A DNA stretch of 64,000 nt from JAICLK01 sp963810525 (GTDB taxonomy: Bacteria > Patescibacteriota > Saccharimonadia > Saccharimonadales > UBA4665): NCBI GenBank assembly GCA_963810525.1, contig CAWENB010000003.1, positions 682,001-746,000 of the forward strand. Direction: 5' to 3'. This document shows, one piece after another, positions 50,974 through 58,485 of the stretch. Position 1 is the stretch's first letter. Every line of letters starts with the position of its first letter. The notes beneath the pieces are model-generated. The model was not told where the DNA came from, ran no database searches, and worked only from the letters and a program-made list of their open reading frames with translations. The position numbers and the translations under genes are program-made.

Positions 50974-52100
50974 GTGATGTCGTCTTAAGTGTCAGCGACT
51001 TCGTGGCACTGGTCAACCAGACGTTTGAATACGCCTTTCCGTTAGTCGCGATTGTCGGGGAGCTCGCAAATTTTCGCGTCAGCAAAAATAAGTGGGTGTA
51101 TTTTGATCTAAAGGATGAGCTGGCGAGCGTGCGTTTTTTTGGTACCGTGTTCGCACTTCCGGGGCCGCTCGAGGACGGCATGATGCTGGAAGTGGTGGGG
51201 CAGCCGCGATTGCATCCGCAATTCGGCTTCAGCGTGAACGTGCGCTCCATGCGGCCGGTCGGCGAAGGCTCAATCAAAAAGGCAGCGAGCCTACTCGAGG
51301 CAAAATTGCGCGCCGAAGGTTTGTTCGACGAAAATCGAAAGCGCCTACTGCCGTACCCGCCGGTAGCCGTCGGCCTGATAACCTCCAAAGAATCGGCGGC
51401 GTATGCCGACTTTATTAAAATTCTGGACCAACGATGGCGGGGAGTTGACATTCAATTAATTGACGTGCAAGTACAGGGCGAAGCTGCACCGGGGCAGATT
51501 GTAGCGGCCATCGAGCAATTTAACCAGAGGGCGGAGCAACCGGAGGTGCTGGTGTTGATTCGCGGCGGCGGCAGTGCGGATGATCTGCAGGCGTATAGCA
51601 CCGAGCAGGTTACGCGCGCCGTCGCGGCCAGTCGGATTCCAACACTTGTAGCAATCGGGCACGAAATCGATCTCAGTCTGGCTGAATTGGTGGCCGATTC
51701 GAGAGCCAGTACGCCGAGCAATGCGGCTGAGCTTCTCGTACCGGATCGTCGAGACGTCCGGCAGCGTTTGCACACTCAGGCCACGAACATTACTGAAGTA
51801 ATGCTTGGGCTGCTCGCCGACCGGCGTACCGCGGCGGAAGTCGGGCAGAGTCTTGTGGAAAAGCTTATTGAAGACCGACTCCGGTCGGCGCGGCAATCAC
51901 TCGAGCGTCAAATGCAGCTCGTGACCGCGTTCAGCCCGATTGCGGTACTCAAACGCGGTTTCGCCATTATTCGCGACGAGCACGGTGCAATTGTCCGCAG
52001 CGGGCTGGGTATAAACGTCGATGCTATAGTAAATATAGAGTTCCATGACGCGGCTGCAGCTGCGCGTATCGAACGAATTGACCAAAAAGGGAAAAGATAA
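50970..52100 (+). CDS. xseA: Exodeoxyribonuclease VII large subunit
   Basis: 376 residues. The N-terminal OB-fold (VGELANFRVSKNKWVYFDLKD) and the catalytic core with VLVLIRGGGSADDLQAYS and IGHEIDLSLAELVAD are conserved. A C-terminal coiled coil binds the small subunits. It degrades single-stranded DNA. Its stop overlaps the xseB start by one base. Confidence 0.94.
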   Translation: MSDVVLSVSDFVALVNQTFEYAFPLVAIVGELANFRVSKNKWVYFDLKDELASVRFFGTVFALPGPLEDGMMLEVVGQPRLHPQFGFSVNVRSMRPVGEGSIKKAASLLEAKLRAEGLFDENRKRLLPYPPVAVGLITSKESAAYADFIKILDQRWRGVDIQLIDVQVQGEAAPGQIVAAIEQFNQRAEQPEVLVLIRGGGSADDLQAYSTEQVTRAVAASRIPTLVAIGHEIDLSLAELVADSRASTPSNAAELLVPDRRDVRQRLHTQATNITEVMLGLLADRRTAAEVGQSLVEKLIEDRLRSARQSLERQMQLVTAFSPIAVLKRGFAIIRDEHGAIVRSGLGINVDAIVNIEFHDAAAAARIERIDQKGKR

Positions 52101-52315
52101 TGCCAAAAAAAGCAGACGGCAGTACATCCTACCAGGCACTTAGTCAGCAACTTGAAGAGGTTTTAGGTAAATTGCAGGACCCGGATGTGCCGATTGACGA
52201 CGCGACGCGCTACTACGAGCAGGCTATGCGGTTATTTCAGCAACTCGAAGCGCACCTCGAGCAAGCCGAAAACCAGGTGCGCGAAATTAAAGCCCGTTTT
52301 AGTGAGGAGAAATAA
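52100..52315 (+). CDS. xseB: Exodeoxyribonuclease VII small subunit
   Basis: 71 residues, one helical hairpin (LSQQLEEVLGKLQDPDVPIDDATRYYEQAMRLFQ, split here by its loop at DPDVP) as in XseB. It overlaps the previous and next genes by one base each (TAATG), so the three are coupled. Confidence 0.92.
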   Translation: MPKKADGSTSYQALSQQLEEVLGKLQDPDVPIDDATRYYEQAMRLFQQLEAHLEQAENQVREIKARFSEEK

Positions 52316-52821
52316 TGCACTCACTCATATTGCTTATCGTGGCGGTGATAATTCTGTGCTTCGGTCTGGTTGTGCTGGTCGGGCCGCCGTACGTGCCGAC
52401 GCTCAACCCACAGGCGCGCATCGCTATCGAAATGATTAACCTCAAGCCGGGCGAGATGCTGCTGGAGCTCGGCAGCGGCGACGGCAAAATTCTCAAAATG
52501 TTTGCTGAGGTCGGCGTTGATGCCATCGGATACGAGCTTAATCCGATCCTTGTTATTATTTCCCGTCTTCGTACCTGGCAATACCGCAAGCAGGTCAAGA
52601 TTGTGTGGGGCAATTTCTGGAACCACCAAAATTGGCCCGAGGCCGACGGCATTTTCGTGTTCATCCTGAAAAAAGACATGGTGAGGCTGGATGACAAGAT
52701 TATGCAGTGGCATGCCGACAAGACCAATCCGGTCAAGCTGGTGAGTTTCGCCTTTACTATTCCGGGCAGGGTACCAGTCAAACAAGATAAACGCGGCGTA
52801 TACCTATACGAGTACCGTTAA
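52315..52821 (+). CDS. Membrane-anchored SAM-dependent methyltransferase-like protein
   Basis: 168 residues. An N-terminal TM (about 3-22) is followed by a small class I methyltransferase fold with LLELGSGDGKILKMF (motif I) and DAIGYELNPIL (motif II), then a short C-terminal half. Similar small anchored proteins are common in reduced bacteria. The substrate is unknown. Its start overlaps the xseB stop. Confidence 0.72.
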   Translation: MHSLILLIVAVIILCFGLVVLVGPPYVPTLNPQARIAIEMINLKPGEMLLELGSGDGKILKMFAEVGVDAIGYELNPILVIISRLRTWQYRKQVKIVWGNFWNHQNWPEADGIFVFILKKDMVRLDDKIMQWHADKTNPVKLVSFAFTIPGRVPVKQDKRGVYLYEYR

Positions 52822-52863
52822 AACTTGCCAAACCGGCGTCAATTCATTTACCATTAGAGCAAT

Positions 52864-53529
52864 ATGAAAGCCTTTGGTCAAAGCGGCGAAATAAACGTGC
52901 TGCTGATACCGCTGATTGTAGCCGTAATGCTGCTGTTCGGAGCGCTCGGCTTCAGCTATTGGGCGTTCAACGGCCGTGAGGATTACAAGAATAATGTTGA
53001 TGCCAAAATTGTCACAGCGGTACAGAATTCCAATCAGCAACTGACAGCGAAGCTGAACGCACAGTTCGCCGAGGAGGAGAAGTATCCACTCACCACTTAT
53101 AAGGGACCGGAAGCGTTCGGTAGCCTGGTTGTTAAGTATCCCAAAACCTGGAGCTCGTATGTTGCCGAGGACGATCAGGCCTCAACCTCAATTGACGGCT
53201 ACTTTTACCCGGGTACTGTTCCGAATATAACAAACCAGAATAATTCCTTCGCTTTACGCATTCAGGTAACGTCGCAGAGTTACAGTAATGCGCTCCAGCA
53301 GTACCAATCGTACGTACAGCAAGGGGAAGTAAAGGTCAAGCCGTATACATTACCGAATGTACCGAACGTCATTGGTGTGTATTTGACGGGGCAGATCCAG
53401 CAGCAAAAGCAGGGCGAGATGGTGCTGTTGCCGCTACGCAGCCAGACGTTGGCAATTTGGACGGAATCGAGTCAATTTGATAACGATTTCAACAACAACA
53501 TCCTTAAGAATTTCTCATTCTCACCGTAG
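52864..53529 (+). CDS. Membrane-anchored hypothetical protein
   Basis: 221 residues. One N-terminal TM helix (about 10-35) precedes an extracellular domain with Gln/Asn-rich stretches and a PsbP/lipoprotein-like strand pattern (PEAFGSLVVKYPKTWSSYV, FALRIQVTSQSYSNAL). No enzyme motif is present. It follows the methyltransferase by 42 nt and is probably co-transcribed or driven by a weak promoter. The family was not recognised. Confidence 0.6.
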   Translation: MKAFGQSGEINVLLIPLIVAVMLLFGALGFSYWAFNGREDYKNNVDAKIVTAVQNSNQQLTAKLNAQFAEEEKYPLTTYKGPEAFGSLVVKYPKTWSSYVAEDDQASTSIDGYFYPGTVPNITNQNNSFALRIQVTSQSYSNALQQYQSYVQQGEVKVKPYTLPNVPNVIGVYLTGQIQQQKQGEMVLLPLRSQTLAIWTESSQFDNDFNNNILKNFSFSP

Positions 53530-53607
53530 CAGCGCGCTGAATGCCTTATTGCCTGGAAGCCGTTTGGCGCCGGTGCTATACTGGTAACGTAGATAAGCGG
53601 GGGTTTA

Positions 53608-54342
53608 TTGTCTGTGCGCGATCAACCGTTGGCATTTCCAGCTTCCGGACTTTCAGAGCAACTGTTTTTGTCGCTTGCTGAGGGGTTGAAGCTACCATTG
53701 CAGCACATTGCGCGCCAAGCAGAGTTGGGCTTGCTCGGCGACTACGATCGCGGCCAACTCGCTTATATCCAGACCAGTGCAGACGCTACTTTGCAGCTGC
53801 TCGACGGCTATCTCATGAGTTTGCGCCTTAGCCTTGAACCGGAAGAACGCTTCACTGTTGAACAGGTTTGCGTACCGGCGATCTTGTACGAAACGCGGCA
53901 GCAGCTCGACACTACCGCCAGGCAGTATGGCGTCGAACTGGAAGTGTATGTGCAAGGCAGGTACGAGCCGGTAATAGCGCACGCGCACGCTTTAAAGATG
54001 GCGCTCGTGAGCCTTGGTCGTGTGCTGATTGAAGCCTTGCCGGCGATGGGGACTCAGCAGCTGCGCTTACAGTTGGCGGCACACCGGAGCAAGCACGGCA
54101 TCGTGGCCGGCATGTACTGCGACGCCGAAGAGCTCACCCCGCAGGTGCTGCGGCGGGCACAGGAGCTACATGGACACGTGCGGCAGCCGTTCGTCAGCAT
54201 TTCTCCTGCCAGCGGGGCAGGCCTGTTCGTCGCCGACGCTATTTTGCAGGCAATGTCGTCGCGTCTGCGAGTTGGCCGGTTCCGACATCAGCCCGGATTC
54301 GCGATCACATTGCCGCTTAGTAAGCAACTGGCATTAGTGTAG
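53608..54342 (+). CDS. Degenerate histidine kinase (dimerisation plus HATPase-like domain)
   Basis: 244 residues, soluble. Residues about 15-70 resemble a kinase dimerisation helix, but the usual SHELRTPL box reads LAEGLKLPLQHI and the phosphoacceptor position is lost. In the ATPase region the N-box Asn residues are missing (LVSLGRVLIEALPA). A G-box remains (SGAGLFVADAILQAM) and ends in a normal FAITLPL strand. Catalysis is doubtful. It starts at TTG with GCGGGGG upstream. The partner is probably the pseudo-receiver 239 nt downstream. Confidence 0.7.
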   Translation: MSVRDQPLAFPASGLSEQLFLSLAEGLKLPLQHIARQAELGLLGDYDRGQLAYIQTSADATLQLLDGYLMSLRLSLEPEERFTVEQVCVPAILYETRQQLDTTARQYGVELEVYVQGRYEPVIAHAHALKMALVSLGRVLIEALPAMGTQQLRLQLAAHRSKHGIVAGMYCDAEELTPQVLRRAQELHGHVRQPFVSISPASGAGLFVADAILQAMSSRLRVGRFRHQPGFAITLPLSKQLALV

Positions 54343-54580
54343 GGTTTTCGTACATGGCACATTTTGTCTCGAAAATCTCATCTCCGAGATCGTGCCCCAT
54401 TGCAATGTCATCGAGCCAAGTCAAATGGCATAGAAGCAGGAATCCATGTCACTCAACGTACCGAAAAGTACGGCTCGATTGCAGTGCTTCACCATGTCAA
54501 CAGCAAGCTTTTGACAGGGACCTCGGTACTCAATTTTCGGAACAAACTGCACTCATGCCCAAAGATCACCGGAGTTAATT
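54343..54580 (+). other. Spacer between kinase-like and pseudo-receiver genes, with repeat copy 2
   Basis: 238 bp with a 79-codon frame (54364-54603) of uncertain status and the second copy of the 21-bp hairpin repeat (54457-54477). A TTGACA (about 54511) could be a -35 for the downstream gene. CCGGAG precedes its start. Confidence 0.35.
54457..54477. repeat. 21-bp hairpin repeat, copy 2
   Basis: Matches the sequence at 48580-48600 at 20 of 21 positions, with CGTAC/GTACG arms. It lies upstream of the pseudo-receiver gene. Confidence 0.5.
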
Positions 54581-54964
54581 ATGGCGAATATTTTGATTAT
54601 TGAACCAGATGCAGTGTTGGCACGGACTTACGCGGCCGCACTCACCCAGGCCGGGCACCGTGTGCGCGTTACGCTGACAGCGCAGGCCGCTATTGATGCT
54701 TCCGACGAAATTCCGCCCGAGGTCGTCTTATTGGAGCTCCAGCTGGTCGCGCACAGCGGCATCGAATTTTTGTATGAGTTCCGTTCGTATCCGGAGTGGC
54801 AGTCAATACCGGTCGTTATCATTAGCAACGTACCGTCTGCTGAGTTTAAACTGAACATCGGCACCATGCAGGATCGGCTCGGTATACGTCACTACTATTA
54901 CAAACCGCGGATGAGCTTGCAAAAACTGCTGCAGATTGTAGAAGTTGCGGCCGTGCACCCATGA
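54581..54964 (+). CDS. Pseudo-receiver domain protein (phosphoacceptor Asp replaced by Glu)
   Basis: 127 residues, a single receiver fold. The acidic pocket is IIEPD (Glu8, Asp10). The phosphorylation site reads VVLLELQL with Glu52 where Asp is expected. Ser82 and Lys108 (YYYKPRM) hold the other conserved positions. Asp-to-Glu at this site often mimics the phosphorylated state in receivers. It overlaps recO by ATGA, which would tie signalling output to a repair operon, although this may be only positional. Confidence 0.78.
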   Translation: MANILIIEPDAVLARTYAAALTQAGHRVRVTLTAQAAIDASDEIPPEVVLLELQLVAHSGIEFLYEFRSYPEWQSIPVVIISNVPSAEFKLNIGTMQDRLGIRHYYYKPRMSLQKLLQIVEVAAVHP

Positions 54965-55650
54965 ATCAGATTGCGACCAGGGGGATTGTGCTCACCCGTA
55001 CGGATTTCGGTGACGCCGACCGCATCCTGACTCTGCTCACACCCGATTACGGCAAGTTGCGCCTCATGGCCAAGGGAGTACGCCGAGTGAAATCCAAGCT
55101 GGTCGGCGGCATCGAGCTGTTCAGTGTCAGCGATATTACCTTTATTCGCGGGCGCGGCGACATCGGCACGCTGCTGTCCGCCCGCCTGGATAAGCACTAT
55201 GCACGGATCGTCACCGATATCGACCGTACCATGCTCGGCTATGAGTTCATAAAACAGCTGAACAAAACCACCGAGGACGAGCCGGAAGCCGGCTACTTTC
55301 ATTTGTTGCAACAGGCTTTCGTGGCTCTTGATGACGATTCTGTTAGTCTTAATCTTATTAAACTATGGTTCGGTGCCCAGCTGCTACGGCTCGGTGGCCA
55401 CACCCCAAACCTGCAAACCGAACCGAACGGCATCAAACTCGCGACCGGGCAGACCTACGAATTTAGCTTCGACGACGTTGCATTCGTCGCCCGGCCAGAC
55501 GCGCCGTATGACACCGACACAATCAAATTCTTGCGCCTAGTTTTTAGCGAAAACCGGCCTTTAACTTTAGCAAAAGTAAACGACGTGGGCGGGTTTGTAG
55601 AGAGGACAGGAGGGCTGGTGAACCATCTCAGGCAACAGTACCAAAACTAG
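54961..55650 (+). CDS. recO: DNA repair protein RecO
   Basis: 229 residues. The N-terminal OB-fold (TRGIVLTRTDFGDADRILTLLTPDYGKLRLMAKGVRR) is typical, read here in two pieces around GDADRI. A helical C-terminal domain follows. The zinc-binding cysteines of many RecO proteins are absent. RecO loads RecA in the RecFOR pathway. The start overlaps the pseudo-receiver stop. Confidence 0.9.
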   Translation: MNQIATRGIVLTRTDFGDADRILTLLTPDYGKLRLMAKGVRRVKSKLVGGIELFSVSDITFIRGRGDIGTLLSARLDKHYARIVTDIDRTMLGYEFIKQLNKTTEDEPEAGYFHLLQQAFVALDDDSVSLNLIKLWFGAQLLRLGGHTPNLQTEPNGIKLATGQTYEFSFDDVAFVARPDAPYDTDTIKFLRLVFSENRPLTLAKVNDVGGFVERTGGLVNHLRQQYQN

Positions 55651-55980
55651 CGCGCTATAAATGCAACTCTACATGACGTAAAAATTAATGATATATCGAT
55701 ATGGCAATGGCAGCGTGAGAATCCCCAGCCTTCCTTCGTGGTTGACGCAATCATGGTGAGGGTGGTGGTGGCACGAGACGAAAAGTTTTGTGTTTGGCAA
55801 CCGGATCCGGGAAAAGGCTGCACGCAATCGGCGCACTTGTTCTATTTGCAAGCGTCGCTGCTGGCCGGGCAAAGGTATCTTTATTAGTTCGTATAATTCA
55901 AAGCATCTACAGAGTAATGCCATGGCTGGAACGTTTTTAGGCTATGCTATCACGGGTGCTAGGCGGCCGCCGTTACTTAG
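55651..55980 (+). other. Intergenic region before the glyS leader
   Basis: 330 bp up to the glyS promoter. A 65-codon frame (55790-55987) with CSICKRRC could be a remnant of a zinc-ribbon protein, and another frame (about 55699-55880) also looks protein-like. Neither has an SD or a recognised family, and the first runs into the promoter. Nothing firm is seen. Confidence 0.35.
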
Positions 55981-55982
55981 GA

Positions 55983-55988
55983 TATAAT
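55983..55988 (+). promoter_or_regulatory. -10 element of the glyS leader
   Basis: TATAAT ends 10 nt before the ATG of the Gly-rich leader ORF, the same spacing as at other leaderless genes in the window. Confidence 0.6.
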
Positions 55989-55998
55989 GCATGTCATA

Positions 55999-56064
55999 AT
56001 GTGTTCACGCAAGATTGCGATTGGCTACGGATCGGTGCACGGTATCGGCTTCGGCCTGTGCTAA
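55999..56064 (+). CDS. Glycine-rich leader peptide of glyS (21 codons)
   Basis: ATG to TAA, 21 codons. The second part reads IGYGSVHGIGFGLC, with Gly at positions 9, 11, 15, 17 and 19 (codons GGC, GGA, GGT, GGC, GGC). It lies between the only visible promoter and the glycyl-tRNA synthetase gene, ending 50 nt before it, and overlaps a GC hairpin. A role in sensing charged tRNA-Gly is inferred from the parallel with the serS and proS leaders. Confidence 0.7.
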   Translation: MCSRKIAIGYGSVHGIGFGLC

Positions 56065-56070
56065 ATTCTT
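56037..56070 (+). promoter_or_regulatory. Hairpin at the end of the glyS leader ORF
   Basis: GCAC (56037-56040) and GTGC (56058-56061) enclose GGC-TTCG-GCC (56047-56056), a stable tetraloop helix, followed by taaattctttt. It is a weak attenuator candidate; the T-tract is not contiguous. Confidence 0.45.
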
Positions 56071-56114
56071 TTGCATATTCAAATCAATCGTAATTTTTTA
56101 AGAGGAAATATGAA

Positions 56115-57521
56115 ATGAGTGATGTGAACCTGGAAGACATCGTATCACTGTGTAAACGCCGCGGCTTTATTTATCAGGGCAGTGAAATCTACGGCGGCCT
56201 GGCCGGCACATGGGATTACGCGCCGCTCGGTGCGGTACTCAAGCGCAATATTGTCAACGAGTGGCTGAAGTTTTTTGTCGACAGCCGTGAGGATATGTAT
56301 TTGGTCGATTCGGCGATTTTGATGAACCCGAAGGTCTGGCAGGCTTCGGGCCACACTGAAACGTTTAACGATCCGCTGATCGAAGATGTAAAGAACAAGC
56401 GGCGCTACCGGCTCGACCATTTGCTGGAAGACAAGGGCGTTGAAAATGTCGATACCATGACGCTGGAACAGATGGTGCAGGTAATTAAAGATAAGGGTAT
56501 TAAAAGCCCGGACGGCAATGAGCTTGGTTCTCCAGCACTATTCAATATGATGTTCAAAACGCACGTCGGTCCGGTCGAGGGCGAAGAATCTATCGCGTAT
56601 CTGCGGCCAGAAACCGCTCAGGGCATGTTCGTGAACTTCAAAAACATCGTCGATAGCTTTTATCCGGATATCCCGTTCGGCATTGCTCAGATTGGCAAAT
56701 CGTTCCGCAACGAGATCAGTCCCGGTAACTTCATATTCCGTCTGCGCGAGCTGGAAATCATGGAGTTTGAATACTTTATCCGACCAGATGAATGGGAGAA
56801 ATATTTCGAGGAGTGGCGTAGCACCCAGTTGGAGTGGTTCGAAAGGCTAGGGCTTGATAAGGCCAAAATCAAAGAGCACGAGGTCCCGCTGGAAGACCGC
56901 GCCCACTACAGCAAGCGCACCATCGATTGCTATTATGATTTTCCATCGCTTGGATTTCAAGAGCTCACGGGCCTAGCGTACCGCACGGACTTCGATCTTA
57001 AGAACCATCAGGAAATGTCCGGACGCAATCTGGAATACCGCCCGAAGAATGGCGGCGATCCATTCGTTCCGCACGTGATTGAGCCGACTTTCGGCCTGGA
57101 CCGCCACATCATGGCCGTGATTTCAAACGCCTATACCATTGACGAAATCGGCGGTGAAAAGCGCATCGTTTTAAAGCTACCGAAGCAACTGGCTCCGGTC
57201 AAAGCCGCCGTCAGCCCGCTGCTCAAAAACAAGCCGGAGCTTGTCGCCAAAGCCCAAGAAGTCTATAAGATGCTCAAAAATCCGCCGGCCAATACCGGTC
57301 CGCAATATTTACAGGGCGCCGTCATGTGGGACGACAACGGCAACATTGGCAAACGCTACCGTCGGCAGGATGAGATAGGTACGCCGGAGTGCATCGTCAT
57401 CGACTTCCAGACGCTTGAGGACAACACCGTCACGATCCGCGATCGCGACACCACTAATCAAACTCGCATAAAAATCGACGACCTCAAAGTCAAATCCGGA
57501 TTCCTCGAGTGGAAACAGTAG
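56115..57521 (+). CDS. glyS: Glycyl-tRNA synthetase (homodimeric type)
   Basis: This 468-residue class II alpha-2 enzyme has motif 1-like GSEIYGGLAGTWDYAPLGAVLK, split by loops, motif 2 (GKSFRNEISPGNFIFRLREL) and motif 3 (EPTFGLDRHIMA). It is the eukaryotic/archaeal-like homodimer rather than the GlyQ/GlyS tetramer. SD AAGAGGA precedes. A minimal ATG-AAA-TGA overlaps the start (ATGA), which may help re-initiation. It is downstream of a Gly-rich leader. Confidence 0.95.
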   Translation: MSDVNLEDIVSLCKRRGFIYQGSEIYGGLAGTWDYAPLGAVLKRNIVNEWLKFFVDSREDMYLVDSAILMNPKVWQASGHTETFNDPLIEDVKNKRRYRLDHLLEDKGVENVDTMTLEQMVQVIKDKGIKSPDGNELGSPALFNMMFKTHVGPVEGEESIAYLRPETAQGMFVNFKNIVDSFYPDIPFGIAQIGKSFRNEISPGNFIFRLRELEIMEFEYFIRPDEWEKYFEEWRSTQLEWFERLGLDKAKIKEHEVPLEDRAHYSKRTIDCYYDFPSLGFQELTGLAYRTDFDLKNHQEMSGRNLEYRPKNGGDPFVPHVIEPTFGLDRHIMAVISNAYTIDEIGGEKRIVLKLPKQLAPVKAAVSPLLKNKPELVAKAQEVYKMLKNPPANTGPQYLQGAVMWDDNGNIGKRYRRQDEIGTPECIVIDFQTLEDNTVTIRDRDTTNQTRIKIDDLKVKSGFLEWKQ

Positions 57522-57578
57522 GCGCAAGGTCAGACCGGCAATTATTGAGGCTACTGCTGCAAAAGCTATGATCAAACT

Positions 57579-58187
57579 ATGAAATTGTGGTTGGGAGTGT
57601 TGGCGCTGGTTTTGAATTTGGCGGGGTATATTCCGTACTATCGCGACATTTTGCGGCACAAGGTGCGTCCGCAGCGGATTACGTGGGGAATTTGGTCGAT
57701 TCTGACGATAATCGTGGCGGTGAACCAAGTCAAAAACGGCGGCGGTTATTCTTCGCTGTTTTTCATAAGCGCCACGATGCTGGTATTGGTGACGTTTTTG
57801 CTATCGCTCAAGTTTGGCATGGGCGGAGCATCTCGGCTTGATAAGTTATGTTTGGTACTGGCGCTCGGTTTGATGATCTACTGGGTCGGACTGCGGGATT
57901 ATCGGCTATCGACGCTGATTGCCGTGACCATCGACGGGCTCGGTGCCGCGCCGACGGTAGTCAAGACATATCATCATCCGGAAACCGAAAACTACATTGC
58001 CTGGGCAGCCGCGGCAGCCGGGGGCTTCCTTAGCTTGTTTGCAATTCCGAAAATGTTCTGGATTTTGATCATTTACCCTGTGTATGTCATCGTGATGAAC
58101 TGCACGATTGTCGCGGTCAAATACGTACGCGACAAGCAGCTGCATGTTGCCACGCTCAAAAATGCGCAGGCGGACAAGATCGCATGA
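57579..58187 (+). CDS. Polytopic membrane protein (PQ-loop-like) of unknown function
   Basis: 202 residues with six or seven TM helices. Two repeats (AGYIPYYRDILRHKVRPQRITWGIWSIL, split by its turn at KVRPQ, and GAAPTVVKTYHHPETENYIAWAA) resemble the proline-containing halves of PQ-loop/SWEET-like proteins, but the motif is not exact. TATGAT ends 7 nt before the ATG. It overlaps the next reading frame by 4 nt. Confidence 0.62.
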   Translation: MKLWLGVLALVLNLAGYIPYYRDILRHKVRPQRITWGIWSILTIIVAVNQVKNGGGYSSLFFISATMLVLVTFLLSLKFGMGGASRLDKLCLVLALGLMIYWVGLRDYRLSTLIAVTIDGLGAAPTVVKTYHHPETENYIAWAAAAAGGFLSLFAIPKMFWILIIYPVYVIVMNCTIVAVKYVRDKQLHVATLKNAQADKIA

Positions 58188-58443
58188 GCTACGACATCGA
58201 GCTCGAGACCCGCATAGACGCGGCGACCAAGTGCTGTTGCGGGTTGATGACATGCAAGCCGAGGAGCTGGCAAAGCGCCCCGGCGTGCACATTGCAGTAA
58301 TGGGCGGGCGAGTGATGAAGAACTGGCTGGAGGCGGGCGGAGAAGCCATCGGTACGTGCGCCGAGCTGTTGGATGACTTGGCGATTGGCCGCGACTACGC
58401 CCAAAATCTGCCTTCAAAGTGGCAAGCGCCGGATGTAGCCTAG
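58184..58443 (+). pseudogene. TfoX N-terminal domain protein, internally deleted and frameshifted
   Basis: The start MSYDIELETRID matches the beginning of TfoX-N domains. After a frame change near 58230 the sequence GDQVLLRVDDMQAEELAKRP, then GRVMKNWLEAGG and YAQNLPSK, match the second half. The middle strands (about 30-35 residues around the MFGG motif) are missing at the junction. The ATGA overlap with the upstream gene suggests a former operon. It lies 43 bp from an insertion sequence. The remnant is probably inactive. Confidence 0.6.
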
Positions 58444-58485
58444 TAGCTTCTTCGGCATATCTGAGCTATTATATTCTCGGCTTAA

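Noticed and set aside
55790..55987. Zinc-ribbon protein gene with CSICKRRC
   Set aside because: No start signal is seen, the frame ends inside the glyS promoter, and the rest of the sequence is not family-like.
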